This document shows, in pieces, positions 17,614 through 27,197 of a stretch of 64,000 bases of DNA. The stretch comes from Saccharicrinis sp963666825. Lineage in GTDB: Bacteria; Bacteroidota; Bacteroidia; Bacteroidales; Marinilabiliaceae. The stretch lies in the NCBI GenBank assembly GCA_963666825.2, contig OY763044.2, positions 3,658,001 to 3,722,000 on the forward strand. The letters are read 5' to 3'. The stretch's first letter is position 1. Every line of letters starts with the position of its first letter. The translations under genes and the position numbers were made by a program. The notes beneath the pieces were generated by a model. That model saw nothing but the letters and a program-made list of their open reading frames with translations, had not been told where the DNA came from and did not search any database.

Positions 17614-17959
17614 AATTTTGACTCGTATTTTTTTGATAAACCACTTACGAATAAGCCATTTATCCATTAACAAAGAATTAGTATAATCTATCTAAAAATA
17701 TCTTAAATATCTAACATATAACAGATTTTTAAGATCAACCGATATTTTTTAGAAATGAATCAATAAAAAATAACTATAAAATTAATTGTTTTCAATATTA
17801 ATCAGGTTGATCTTTATCATCTGTACAATTGAATTAATCGTTATGGAACTCCAAATTTTGAAATTTGTTTAAAACTATTAATTTTTTTATCTTTTTGTTA
17901 TGAATATTTTAAATAAATTATCTTTTACCATACATGTTTTAAAACACTCCATCCTATCG
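17614..17959. other. Leader/promoter region of V-ATPase operon
   Basis: 346 bases between the end of the TolC-type gene and the first V-ATPase gene, both on the minus strand. It holds a 10-bp inverted repeat, AAGATCAACC (17731-17740) and GGTTGATCTT (17805-17814), 64 bases apart. No clear terminator for the efflux operon and no coding region are seen. Confidence 0.45.
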
Positions 17960-19297
17960 CTAAATATCTAATTGTCCGATAGTTTTTAAATAATTCGACT
18001 TATTGATTTTATAATTCACCTTCGCCGAAATAAAATCAGAATTTGCTTTTTGCCACTGCAACTGTGCATCCAATACATCTGTAGTTGTTACAACACCTTG
18101 AGTCAATCGGTTCATTTCCAATTTCAGATTTTCTTCAGCTTGTTCTAAAGATGCTTTTGTAAATGAAATTTTAACCATTGATTCATTTAAATTAAAAGCA
18201 CTTTGCTGAATTTGCAAAATGATACCTTCTTTAGCTTTATCATAACTTAGTTGAGCTTTCTGGTTAGTTAACTTCTTCTTTTCTATAGCCAGATTTTTTT
18301 CGCCCCAATGAAAAATTGGCATCGACAAGGATAATCCTGCAACCCAGGTTAATTCAGTTACATCCTCAGCTTTATGATTTGGATTTTGAAATCCATAATT
18401 AGCAAAAGAAACAAGTTGCGGCATATAATCTGATCTGGCAATATTTATGTCTGCCGTTGTTATTCCAACCTGACCTTCCATCATCTTCAACTCTTTTCGG
18501 TTACTTGCAATATTTTCAATTTCAGTTACAGAAACAGGCTTTTCCTGTGGAATGATTACAGAATCCGCAATTACTACTTCATCTAAAATTCCATTACCAA
18601 TACTTTGATTTAAGGACATTTTAGCCAGCTGAATATTATCTTTCATTTGGATCAAAGCCAATTTGGTATTGTTTAATTCAACCTGAGTTTTTAAAACTTC
18701 ATTTTTGGTTAAGATACCTACATTATACATATTACTGGTTTCTCTTACCACATCTTCCAAAAGTTTAACGGACTTCTGAATCACCAAATAATTTTCCTTT
18801 AACGATACTAAAGCCCAATATTTCTGATCGACTTCCAAAATCAAATTTTCCTTAGTATTTTCTACATTCTTTTCAGAAATATCAACGCCAATTGAAGACA
18901 TTTTCACATAGTTCCTCAATTTTCCTCCTAAATACAGGGGCAAACTAAAATCAATGCCCCCATCATACATATTATTATATGTCAACTGCTTATATAGGCC
19001 AGTAAAAAGTACACCACTTGCAGTACCATCAACATTTGGCAATTCCCAGGCTGGCACATCCATTACCTGAGGATCATTCATATAAGTATATGTAGCAGAA
19101 AAATCAAATTGCGGTAACATTGCTCTTTTGCTCATCTTTAAAGAAGCCATGTTTATAGCCAAATCAGCCTGAGCCGATTTTAAATCCTGATTATGATTGA
19201 TTGCTTTTTCTCTGCATTGTTCAAGCGTAAGAATCTCTTGCGCCTGAACAACAGAAAAAAGTGTAGCAAACACTGTAATAACTATATATTTGTACAT
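17960..19297 (-). CDS. TolC family outer membrane efflux channel
   Basis: 445 residues with a signal peptide (MYKYIVITVFATLFSVVQAQ, cut after the QA). Two repeats of long helical hairpins each end in an outer-membrane strand pair, as in TolC/OprM. It carries efflux substrates from the periplasmic tunnel across the outer membrane. It is the last gene of the five-gene operon starting at 24884, 10 bases after the crotonase-fold gene. Confidence 0.9.
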   Translation of the reverse strand: MYKYIVITVFATLFSVVQAQEILTLEQCREKAINHNQDLKSAQADLAINMASLKMSKRAMLPQFDFSATYTYMNDPQVMDVPAWELPNVDGTASGVLFTGLYKQLTYNNMYDGGIDFSLPLYLGGKLRNYVKMSSIGVDISEKNVENTKENLILEVDQKYWALVSLKENYLVIQKSVKLLEDVVRETSNMYNVGILTKNEVLKTQVELNNTKLALIQMKDNIQLAKMSLNQSIGNGILDEVVIADSVIIPQEKPVSVTEIENIASNRKELKMMEGQVGITTADINIARSDYMPQLVSFANYGFQNPNHKAEDVTELTWVAGLSLSMPIFHWGEKNLAIEKKKLTNQKAQLSYDKAKEGIILQIQQSAFNLNESMVKISFTKASLEQAEENLKLEMNRLTQGVVTTTDVLDAQLQWQKANSDFISAKVNYKINKSNYLKTIGQLDI

Positions 19298-19307
19298 TAT
19301 TTAAATT

Positions 19308-20087
19308 TTATTGGAAACGATAAATTTTCTGAGAGCCCGGATTTAGTTTTTCCCTAATACAAGAAATTAGAAATGCATTTTCTTTTTGAAGAAGTTTTTC
19401 AAATTCTTCCAGGTTATCAATTGACTTTGTCATTTTTGCAGCCTCTATCTCGGCATAATTGATATTCTTAAGTCTTTCTGCCAATGCATAAACTCTTTCC
19501 ACAAGCTCTTCCTGACTAAAAACTTTATCAACAAGGTTATTACTTAACAAATGCTGATAGAATACTTTATCTGATAAGAACAAAAGTTTAACCGGATTTA
19601 TATTTGCAACTTTAAACTGATCGTACATAATACCACCCTTAGGTATATTTACCATCATTTCATTATTATTATCAAGATAAAACTCATTCGTAACAACCCT
19701 TACATCTGCAATCAAATTAAAATTAAACAGCATTGAATTTAACGGTGCTGAAATCATAGATATGATTACTTTTTTTAATGTGTAAAGCTTAATAACTAAT
19801 TGATCAAATATGCGAAAAGCACGAAGTACATCATCTTTAAAGTCTTTATCGCTAAAAAATGCATTCCACAACTCATTATATTTTTCCAATGAAAATTCAG
19901 GATGATCATTACTTACAATAATAACTTTCACTTCGTTATCTTCAGACAACCTATCTAATTCAGATAGAAGCTCATTGCGATATTCATAGGTTTTACTTTC
20001 CAGAAACAAACAATAGTTTAGTTGAATCTGAGCAATACCATTTTCAGTCCCTATTTTATAATATGGATTACTTAAATTAATACTCAT
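19308..20087 (-). CDS. Crotonase-fold protein in efflux operon, probably non-catalytic
   Basis: 259 residues resembling the enoyl-CoA hydratase/isomerase superfamily in its N-terminal strand pattern (GIAQIQLN... VKVIIVSNDHPEFSLEKY) and in the IADVRVVTNEFYLDN segment. The two oxyanion-hole motifs are degraded. The usual CAGAD-like loop is replaced by EFSLEKY, and the Gly-rich NGxxxGGG-like turn is replaced by SAPLNSMLFNFNL. No catalytic Glu pair is recognisable. It lies between the RND pump and the TolC gene with 11- and 10-base gaps, so it is made with the pump. Its role there is unknown. Confidence 0.7.
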   Translation of the reverse strand: MSINLSNPYYKIGTENGIAQIQLNYCLFLESKTYEYRNELLSELDRLSEDNEVKVIIVSNDHPEFSLEKYNELWNAFFSDKDFKDDVLRAFRIFDQLVIKLYTLKKVIISMISAPLNSMLFNFNLIADVRVVTNEFYLDNNNEMMVNIPKGGIMYDQFKVANINPVKLLFLSDKVFYQHLLSNNLVDKVFSQEELVERVYALAERLKNINYAEIEAAKMTKSIDNLEEFEKLLQKENAFLISCIREKLNPGSQKIYRFQ

Positions 20088-20098
20088 AACAAATACGA

Positions 20099-23000
20099 TT
20101 AATTAGTCGGTTTAATTTTATAAAACAACACGTAGAACAATGGTAAAACCAATAAGGTAAGAAAGGTAGCAAAGAATAATCCGAAGATGATTGTTACAGC
20201 CATTGATCCGTACATTGCATCTGTAATCAATGGAAACATACCAAAAATTGTAGTTAAGGCAGCCAGTAACACTGGTCGCATTCTGCTAACTGCAGCATTT
20301 ACCACCGCTTCATACGGACTAACATTATCCATGTTAAGATTCAGGTTAATTTCGTCCATCATTACAATGGCATTTTTAAGCACCATACCTATTAACCCTA
20401 AAAATCCGGTTATTGCCATAAAGCCGAAAGCCTTACCTGTAACAAACAGACCTATTGACACACCAATTATTGAGAGTGGAATAATTGCCATTACAATCAA
20501 GGATTGACGGATACTATTAAATAACATTACCACAATTAACACGATTAAAAGCATCGCTAAAGGCATGTATGTCCCGGTTGCTTCATTTGCCTCTAAAGAA
20601 GGTTTAAATTCGCCATCCCACATTAATGAGTATCCTTCTGGCAAAGCAATTGATTCAATTTTAGGCTGAACTATGGCCTGCAAAGATGCACCACTCATAT
20701 TATGATCCACGGGATCACACTGCACTGTTATCGCTCTTTGACGGTTGTACCTTTGAATAACACTATTTTCAAAAGAAACTTCAATTTTATTATCCACAAG
20801 CTCTTTTAATGGTACAGAAGCTTTGCTATTCATACCCCAAACTTGTGTGTTTGATATACGCTCAAGGTTATTCTGTGTTTCCTGATCTGTTTTTAAGAAA
20901 ATAGGTCGCATCACATCATTATCCCGGTATAATCCTATACCCAAACCTGCAGAAGTTGAACTTAATATAGCATTACCTAAATCTGTTCTGGTAATTCCTG
21001 CTTTACTTGCTTTAACCTGAGAATATTTAGGTTCCCAAACCATTACTTTATTACGCCAGTCGTTAGTTATATCACCACAAGCTGGTTCAGATCTGAAGAC
21101 AGATTCTGCTTTCTGAGCAAGATCACGCAATACAGCAGGATCAGGACCGATAAACCTTGCTTCCACTTTATATTCAATTGGAGGTCCGCCAATATATCCT
21201 TTAATTCTAAAACGAGCATTCGGATAACGAACTTCAAGTTTACTTCTAATAATAGAATTAACAGAGTCAACACCCTCTAATGTATTTGTTTCTATCATCA
21301 ACTGACCATAGCTTGAATTGTAGCTTTGAGTTTGAGCACTAAGAATATATCTTGGAGGAGTTTGCCCTATACTTGCCGTTACATTTTTAACAGCACCTAC
21401 ACTATCCAGCAAATACGCTTCAATGGTTGATAAATCGCGAGAAACCTGGTGAATATTACTTCCTTCTGGTAACCAATAATCCACTAAAGTATAATTCTTT
21501 TCAAGCGGCATAAAAAAAGCCTTCTTTGTATGACCAAAAGCAATTATTGAAGCCACTAATAATCCAAGAACTCCTGCTAAAGAAACCTTTCTGTATTTTA
21601 AAATCTTTTCAAGGATATTTTGAAATAACTTATACCATTTCCCTTCAAAAGGGTTCTGAACATCTTTTGTTGGCTTTAGAAATTTCTCACAAACCAATGG
21701 CGTTTGAGTCATTGCAAAAATCCAACTTAACCCAAGCGATATAGCAAGTACTTTAAATAAATCTTCATTAATTTCACCTGCACTGTTAGGCGCTAAAAAT
21801 ACAGGTAAAAAAGCTAAAATGGCAATAAAGGTAGCTCCCAATAAAGGCCAGGCTGTTGATTTTCCAATATTTACAATCGCTTTTTTAACATTTAAACCTC
21901 TTTGCAGTGAAACGATTATACCATCTGTTACCACAATGGCATTATCAACCAACATTCCCATTGCAATAATAATTGCTGATAACGAAGTACGATGAAGAGA
22001 AATATCAAAGGCTTTCATGGCAATTAATGTTCCTAGAATAGAAAACAACAAGCCACTACTGATTAGTATACCAGAACGTAATCCCATTGAAACCAAAAGA
22101 ATCACAATTACAATTACAATTGATTCTATTAAATTTACAATAAATACATTGTTAGCATTACGAACTTCTCTTGCCTGATCATAAATTGTATGCAATTCTA
22201 AACCAACAGGAAGCTGTTCGGTAATAGTCTCTAATTTGGCATTTATATTATCTGCCATTGTCAGTACATTACCTCCATTAATTGTTGAAATACCAATACC
22301 AACTGCCGGCTTATCATTAAAACGTTGCAAACTAATTACAGGCTCCAAATAAGATTTTTTTACCTGAACTAAATCTTTCAAATAAAACTGCTCCTGCCCA
22401 ACCTGAACAATAGTATTTTTAATGTCATCAATACTATTAAATGCAGTATTCCCTGCGACTCTAACATTAAGCTTATTCAATTGAATAGTTCCTGTTGCTG
22501 CAATATTTGATTGAGCATTTAACGCACCTATTATCACACCAGGATTTACGCCTAGTTCAGATAGCTTTTCATAATTAATAATCAAATCAACACACTCTGT
22601 TCTATCTCCAAACAAGATAATCTTTCCTACCTGACCGACAGTAAGTAATTCACGTTGAATAAAACGAGCGTAATCATTAATTTGATCCTGAGTATAACCA
22701 TCGCCTGTTAACGCGTAATACATACCATAAACATCACCAAAATCATCAACTACAGTTGGATCCTGTGCTCCAGGAGGCAACTCTCCTCTTACGTCATTGA
22801 TTTTTTTACGCAAGATATCCCACTCCTGAGGCATTTGTTTTGCCCGCATACTTTCTTTTAGGTCAATTTGAATTATGGAAAGTCCGGCATAAGAACTGGA
22901 ATATATTTCATCGATATTATCCATTTGTTGAGCTGCCCGTTCCAGTTTTTCGGTTAACTCCTGCTCAACTTCATATTGCGAGGCTCCAGGATATCGTGTT

Positions 23001-23143
23001 ACTATTAATGCTGTTTTTATTGTAAACTCAGCATCCTCAAGTTTACCTACTTTAAAATAAGATATGATTCCCCCGAAAAAAACCAACACCAAAATAAAGT
23101 ATACAAAAACCCTGTTTTTTAATGTATATTCTGCTAAATTCAT
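20099..23143 (-). CDS. RND efflux pump inner-membrane subunit (HAE1 type)
   Basis: 1014 residues with 12 membrane helices and two large periplasmic loops. It exports hydrophobic compounds using an ion gradient. The TM4 motif reads GMLVDNAIVV: Asp400 aligns with AcrB Asp407, but Asn401 replaces Asp408. The TM10 lysine (VLKNAIVMMDEI) and the RMRPVLLAAL arginine are kept. It starts MNLAEYTLKNRVFVYFILVL, typical of the Bacteroidota clade. The start is 7 bases downstream of the adaptor gene, in an operon controlled by the TetR regulator at 24309. Confidence 0.93.
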   Translation of the reverse strand: MNLAEYTLKNRVFVYFILVLVFFGGIISYFKVGKLEDAEFTIKTALIVTRYPGASQYEVEQELTEKLERAAQQMDNIDEIYSSSYAGLSIIQIDLKESMRAKQMPQEWDILRKKINDVRGELPPGAQDPTVVDDFGDVYGMYYALTGDGYTQDQINDYARFIQRELLTVGQVGKIILFGDRTECVDLIINYEKLSELGVNPGVIIGALNAQSNIAATGTIQLNKLNVRVAGNTAFNSIDDIKNTIVQVGQEQFYLKDLVQVKKSYLEPVISLQRFNDKPAVGIGISTINGGNVLTMADNINAKLETITEQLPVGLELHTIYDQAREVRNANNVFIVNLIESIVIVIVILLVSMGLRSGILISSGLLFSILGTLIAMKAFDISLHRTSLSAIIIAMGMLVDNAIVVTDGIIVSLQRGLNVKKAIVNIGKSTAWPLLGATFIAILAFLPVFLAPNSAGEINEDLFKVLAISLGLSWIFAMTQTPLVCEKFLKPTKDVQNPFEGKWYKLFQNILEKILKYRKVSLAGVLGLLVASIIAFGHTKKAFFMPLEKNYTLVDYWLPEGSNIHQVSRDLSTIEAYLLDSVGAVKNVTASIGQTPPRYILSAQTQSYNSSYGQLMIETNTLEGVDSVNSIIRSKLEVRYPNARFRIKGYIGGPPIEYKVEARFIGPDPAVLRDLAQKAESVFRSEPACGDITNDWRNKVMVWEPKYSQVKASKAGITRTDLGNAILSSTSAGLGIGLYRDNDVMRPIFLKTDQETQNNLERISNTQVWGMNSKASVPLKELVDNKIEVSFENSVIQRYNRQRAITVQCDPVDHNMSGASLQAIVQPKIESIALPEGYSLMWDGEFKPSLEANEATGTYMPLAMLLIVLIVVMLFNSIRQSLIVMAIIPLSIIGVSIGLFVTGKAFGFMAITGFLGLIGMVLKNAIVMMDEINLNLNMDNVSPYEAVVNAAVSRMRPVLLAALTTIFGMFPLITDAMYGSMAVTIIFGLFFATFLTLLVLPLFYVLFYKIKPTN

Positions 23144-23150
23144 GTCTATT

Positions 23151-24218
23151 CTAAAGTTGATTTCCTTTATTTGATGATGAGAATCCTTTATAAATCTTCA
23201 CCTTTTCACCTTCTTGTAAATAATTTACACCTGCAGTAACAACAACTTCATTTTCATTAAGACCTCTGTTGATAACAATTTCTTCATTAGATAAAATTTG
23301 CCCTAACTCTACAGTTCTTTTAGTTACCTGATTATTATTCAGAATCCACACACAATTATCTTTTCCTCTGGAAAACACAGCTGTTACAGGCACTAAGCAT
23401 AAATTACTTTTATTCTCCATCCCTTTAAAAATCTCTAATTGAGCAGTCATCCCTGCTCGCAACTTAACATTTTCAGGAGCCTCCATTACAGCGGAAATCG
23501 GATATGATTGCTTTGTAAAATTAGATTTTGAGCCTAACTCTAGCAGAGTCGCTTTAAATTGATAGGTTGAATCCTTATCATTAACAACACATACAAATTC
23601 AGTATTTGAATCAATTGATTTTGCATCCTCAACAGAAATCCATGCATTGATCTTATAACTTGACAAGTCAAGAAATGAAACAATAGGTTGACCTGGATTT
23701 ACTTTTTCAAAATTTTCCACATAAACCAAATCAACATATCCTGAAAATGGAGCTTTTAGTTCTGTATCTTCAAAAGCATTTTTAGCATCCTCGTAATTAC
23801 CCTTAGCTAAAACATACTGTGCTTCCATTTTATCAAACAGACTTTTTGAAACACTTTCCTGAGATAACAGCATCTTATATCTCTCATACTCTGTTTTTGC
23901 AAGTGTATAATTTGACTCTGCCTTTGATAAGGCTACTTTAAAGTCCCTGTTATCAACACTTGCAATCACCTGACCTTTTTCTACATAACTACCCACAATA
24001 TTATTAAGAGTTACTAGAGGCCCTCCAACCCTAAATGCCAAATCAACTCTTCGTCGTTCATTGAGCGTTGCCGGTAAGGTTAACTTATTCATAGTTTTAT
24101 CAAAAGACTCAACTTTAGTAACCTTTACGCTTCTTTCTTTTTTCTGAAGTTGTTTACTCTCTTTACATCCGAATAAAACACCTAATAACAGAAATAGAAA
24201 TAATTTTCCCTTTCTCAT
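23151..24218 (-). CDS. RND efflux periplasmic adaptor (lipoprotein)
   Basis: A membrane-fusion protein of 355 residues that links pump and outer-membrane channel. The lipobox LLLGVLFGC puts the lipidated Cys at 17. It is followed by a beta-barrel, a lipoyl half (RVGGPLVTLNNIVGSYVEKG), an alpha hairpin (about 105-160), the second lipoyl half and a C-terminal MP domain. The leader carries a copy of the paired motif also found before tetR. Confidence 0.92.
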   Translation of the reverse strand: MRKGKLFLFLLLGVLFGCKESKQLQKKERSVKVTKVESFDKTMNKLTLPATLNERRRVDLAFRVGGPLVTLNNIVGSYVEKGQVIASVDNRDFKVALSKAESNYTLAKTEYERYKMLLSQESVSKSLFDKMEAQYVLAKGNYEDAKNAFEDTELKAPFSGYVDLVYVENFEKVNPGQPIVSFLDLSSYKINAWISVEDAKSIDSNTEFVCVVNDKDSTYQFKATLLELGSKSNFTKQSYPISAVMEAPENVKLRAGMTAQLEIFKGMENKSNLCLVPVTAVFSRGKDNCVWILNNNQVTKRTVELGQILSNEEIVINRGLNENEVVVTAGVNYLQEGEKVKIYKGFSSSNKGNQL

Positions 24219-24260
24219 TTTAATTACAATTATATTATAAATATTAAATCCAAAACACTT

Positions 24261-24296
24261 AGTATACTATTTTTGTGTTTTTAGTTTACTTTTAGA
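24261..24296. promoter_or_regulatory. Candidate TetR operator before the adaptor gene
   Basis: AGTATACT (24261-24268) and AGTTTACT (24283-24290), 22 bases start to start, followed by TTTAGA. The same pair with the same spacing occurs before tetR at 24886-24922. It begins 43 bases upstream of the adaptor start. Confidence 0.5.
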
Positions 24297-24308
24297 CAAA
24301 AAAATATA

Positions 24309-24884
24309 CTACTCCTTAATTCTTATCCCTCGTATTAAGATATCCAGCTCAGGTTTAAGCTTCTCTCTGAATTCCTTGGCTGATTGTCCCAAGTGAATAT
24401 TTGCAGTAATAATTAAATCGACAAATTCCGAAATAAATCTGGGAACTATTGTTTTATCAAGAATCCCAATCTTTTGACCATGCTTAAAGAAATCTTCTAA
24501 AATAGCATTTAAACTTTTTTTTCTGGTCAAAATCATATCCTCAATTCGAGGGTATTCTTTAGCGATATCTCTGGCATTCAAGAGAACAAAATCTTCAAAG
24601 TTATTTGCAAAAAATCCTCCAAACGCATCAAGCTTTTTACCATAATCACCTGCGCTATTTAAGAAATCGCTTCTTTTTTGTATATCACCAATAAAATTAC
24701 TTTCTATAACTTTAAATAAAAGATCTTCTTTGTTTCCAATTATCTTATACAATGTTCTTTTTGACACACCACATTCTTTAGATAGCTCATCCATATTCCA
24801 ACCTCGAACCCCATATTTAACAAGCATTTCTTTGGTTGTTTCAAATACTCTTGATTCGATTTCTACATCTCCAACTTTAGCCAT
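24309..24884 (-). CDS. TetR/AcrR family transcriptional repressor
   Basis: 191 residues. The N-terminal HTH (about 10-60) contains VKYGVRGWNMDELSKECGVS and KRTLYKIIGNKEDLL. The C-terminal helical ligand-binding domain is not assignable to a ligand. It is the first gene of the efflux operon and probably represses it and itself, as shown by the duplicated motif before tetR and before the adaptor gene. It is divergent from the nitroreductase gene at 25050 with a 165-base shared region. Confidence 0.9.
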   Translation of the reverse strand: MAKVGDVEIESRVFETTKEMLVKYGVRGWNMDELSKECGVSKRTLYKIIGNKEDLLFKVIESNFIGDIQKRSDFLNSAGDYGKKLDAFGGFFANNFEDFVLLNARDIAKEYPRIEDMILTRKKSLNAILEDFFKHGQKIGILDKTIVPRFISEFVDLIITANIHLGQSAKEFREKLKPELDILIRGIRIKE

Positions 24885-24885
24885 T

Positions 24886-24922
24886 TGTATACTAATTAGG
24901 TTTATTTAGTTTACTTTTTAGA
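24886..24922. promoter_or_regulatory. Candidate TetR operator before tetR
   Basis: TGTATACT (24886-24893) and AGTTTACT (24908-24915), 22 bases start to start, then TTTTTAGA. It begins just before the tetR start codon, so a bound repressor would cover the start region. It matches the element at 24261-24296 at 24 of the first 30 positions. Confidence 0.5.
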
Positions 24923-25049
24923 GTGCAATTATAACAAATAATTTCAATGAAATGATTACTAATTAAGTATTTTTAAACAAATAGAAAAACAAAATTAGAT
25001 AGATGCAAACAAAAAACAGTCTCATCTGTTTAATCAATAAAACTTTAAA

Positions 25050-25679
25050 ATGGACATACTAAAACAATTAAACTGGAGATATGCAACAAAGCATTTTGAT
25101 CCTGACAAGAAAATAAAAAATGAAGATCTAGATATACTATTAAATGCGATTAATTTAGCACCTACATCATATGGACTACAACCTTTTAACGTGCTTGTAA
25201 TTGAGGATGAAAAGGTAAAAGAGAAGCTTAAGGAAGTTGGATACCAACAACCTCAGTTCACCGATGCATCTCACATTATAGTTTTTGCAGCGAAAAATAA
25301 CATCTCAGAAAAAGATGTTGATGAATTTATGATAAGAATTGCATCGCAAAGGGATATTTCTGTTGATAATCTTGCCGATTACAAGGCTGCTATGCTTGGT
25401 AAAATAAACAGGTTATCTAAAGGAGAACTTACAACCTGGGCTTCAAAACAATGTTATATCGGTTTAGGATTTTTATTATATACTGCCGCTCAACTATCAA
25501 TTGATGCATGTCCTATGGAAGGTTTTGACAATAATGGATTTGATGAAGTTCTTGGATTAAAAGATAAAAATCTAAACTCTGTTGTTGTTGCCACAATTGG
25601 TTACAGAGCAAGTGAAGACAAATATCAATCGTTGCCTAAAGTTAGATACGATTTAAATGACCTAATAATAAAGTATTAA
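25050..25679 (+). CDS. NAD(P)H-dependent nitroreductase-family oxidoreductase
   Basis: An FMN enzyme of the NfsB type, 209 residues. FMN-binding elements are the N-terminal NWRYATKHFDPDKK, then APTSYGLQPFNVLVIED, and the late GFLLYTAAQLSIDACPMEGF with the final KVRYDLNDLI. It probably reduces nitroaromatics, quinones or enals with NAD(P)H in the cytoplasm. It stands divergent from the tetR efflux operon, which may place both in one xenobiotic response (inference). A terminator follows. Confidence 0.88.
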   Translation: MDILKQLNWRYATKHFDPDKKIKNEDLDILLNAINLAPTSYGLQPFNVLVIEDEKVKEKLKEVGYQQPQFTDASHIIVFAAKNNISEKDVDEFMIRIASQRDISVDNLADYKAAMLGKINRLSKGELTTWASKQCYIGLGFLLYTAAQLSIDACPMEGFDNNGFDEVLGLKDKNLNSVVVATIGYRASEDKYQSLPKVRYDLNDLIIKY

Positions 25680-25702
25680 AAATATTGTTATTACTGTAGC
25701 CT

Positions 25703-25744
25703 GGGCAGATGCTTTATTTTGTTGAAGTGTCTGCCCTTTTTTTT
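25703..25744 (+). terminator. Terminator of nitroreductase gene, overlapping cstA-type gene end
   Basis: GGGCAGAT pairs with GTCTGCCC (one wobble) and is followed by eight T. The stop codon of the convergent transporter gene (25714-25716) lies in the loop, and the right arm encodes its last residues. One sequence therefore serves as coding end and as opposite-strand terminator. Confidence 0.85.
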
Positions 25745-27165
25745 GCATTATAGATAAATACAACCAGTGACAATATTGAAGATAATACCCCAAAAATAAT
25801 TCCAATACTTACATTTAAACCCAACCCACCGTTTGAAGGAGGTGCTACAAAAATATAACTGAAACAAACTGCTGTCATAAACATAGCAGGGATGGATAAA
25901 ATCCAATGATTTTTTCCTGACTTAATTAAATACATTGCTATTGTCCACAACATTACTACCGACAAAATCTGGTTTGACAGTCCAAGAAATTTCCAGATCG
26001 TTGAAAACTCAAGTTGAGTAAGGATAAAACCAATTACAAAAAGAGGAACACTAATAATTAATCTGCTTTTAATACTCTTTTGTTTATATGAGAAAATATC
26101 AGATAATGTTAATCTTGCGCTTCTAAATGCTGTATCACCTGTTGAAATAGGTAATACAATAACACCTACTACTACAAAAACAGCTCCTATTTTCCCCATC
26201 CAATGCTCCGAAATCATATTTACAACCCAAGCAGGATTATGTTCCTTAATCAACATTGCTTCATTCAGTCCCCTCACATCGCCAAAGTAATTCATTGCTG
26301 CTGTTGCCCATATTATGGCAACAATTCCTTCAGCTATCATTGCACCATAAAAAGCATAACGTCCGTAACTTTCTTTTTTAAGACATCGGGCCATCATTGG
26401 TGCCTGTGTAGAATGAAAACCAGAGATAGCACCACATGAAATAACAATAAACATCATAGGAAAAAGAATATTCTGAACAGGATTATGATGAAAGTTTTTT
26501 AATTCCGAAAAAGATATTTCTTTCATCGAAAAATCTCCGGTAAAGTAATTTACAATCATTGCTCCGGCAATACCAACTGCCATCAATAATAATGCAGCAG
26601 CAAAAAACGGATATATTTTTCCAATTATTTTATTAATCGGTAATAAAGTCGCTAATAAATAATATCCAAAAATTACGTAAACCCATATTTCAAAACCTCC
26701 GTTTGTTTGGTAAGCTAGTAATCCTGCTGGTCCTGAAACAAATGCCACTCCAACAAAGATTAAAAGAAGCAATGTGAAAACTCTTAACAGATACTTAAAA
26801 CCATTCCCCAGGTATTTACCTACTAATTCAGGAACACTGGCTCCTCCATTTCTTAATGATAACATACCCGAAAAGTAATCATGTACTGCCCCCATAAAAA
26901 TACAGCCAAATACAATCCAGACATAAGACCATTGACCATATTTTGCACCTAATATCGCACCAAACACAGGACCTAATCCGGCAATATTTAAAAATTGAAT
27001 TGTAAAAACTTTCCAGGTAGGCAGAGGAGTATAATCAACACCATCTTGTTGTGTAATAGCCGGGGTTTTAATTGAATCATTTGCACCAAAAAACTTTTCA
27101 ATAAATCTGCCATAAAATACAAAGCCCAAAATCAATAAAGTAACAGAAACTAAAAAAGTAATCAT
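25714..27165 (-). CDS. cstA: CstA-family transporter (carbon starvation protein A, short form)
   Basis: 483 residues with about 13 membrane helices. Conserved family segments are FIEKFFGANDSIKTPA, GPVFGAILGAKYGQWSYVWI and HDYFSGMLSLRNGGASVPEL. Family members import peptides or pyruvate during carbon limitation; the substrate here is not readable. It is the short form, without the long C-terminal part of E. coli CstA. It is single, with no regulator beside it, and converges on the nitroreductase gene inside that gene's terminator. Confidence 0.88.
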   Translation of the reverse strand: MITFLVSVTLLILGFVFYGRFIEKFFGANDSIKTPAITQQDGVDYTPLPTWKVFTIQFLNIAGLGPVFGAILGAKYGQWSYVWIVFGCIFMGAVHDYFSGMLSLRNGGASVPELVGKYLGNGFKYLLRVFTLLLLIFVGVAFVSGPAGLLAYQTNGGFEIWVYVIFGYYLLATLLPINKIIGKIYPFFAAALLLMAVGIAGAMIVNYFTGDFSMKEISFSELKNFHHNPVQNILFPMMFIVISCGAISGFHSTQAPMMARCLKKESYGRYAFYGAMIAEGIVAIIWATAAMNYFGDVRGLNEAMLIKEHNPAWVVNMISEHWMGKIGAVFVVVGVIVLPISTGDTAFRSARLTLSDIFSYKQKSIKSRLIISVPLFVIGFILTQLEFSTIWKFLGLSNQILSVVMLWTIAMYLIKSGKNHWILSIPAMFMTAVCFSYIFVAPPSNGGLGLNVSIGIIFGVLSSILSLVVFIYNAKKRADTSTK

Positions 27166-27197
27166 TTCATTATGGAATTAGACATGCAAAAATAAAT

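Noticed and set aside
17614..17673. 20-codon N-terminal extension of V-ATPase subunit E
   Set aside because: It is a basic, Trp-rich stretch unlike subunit E. The internal ATG starts exactly at the conserved helix.
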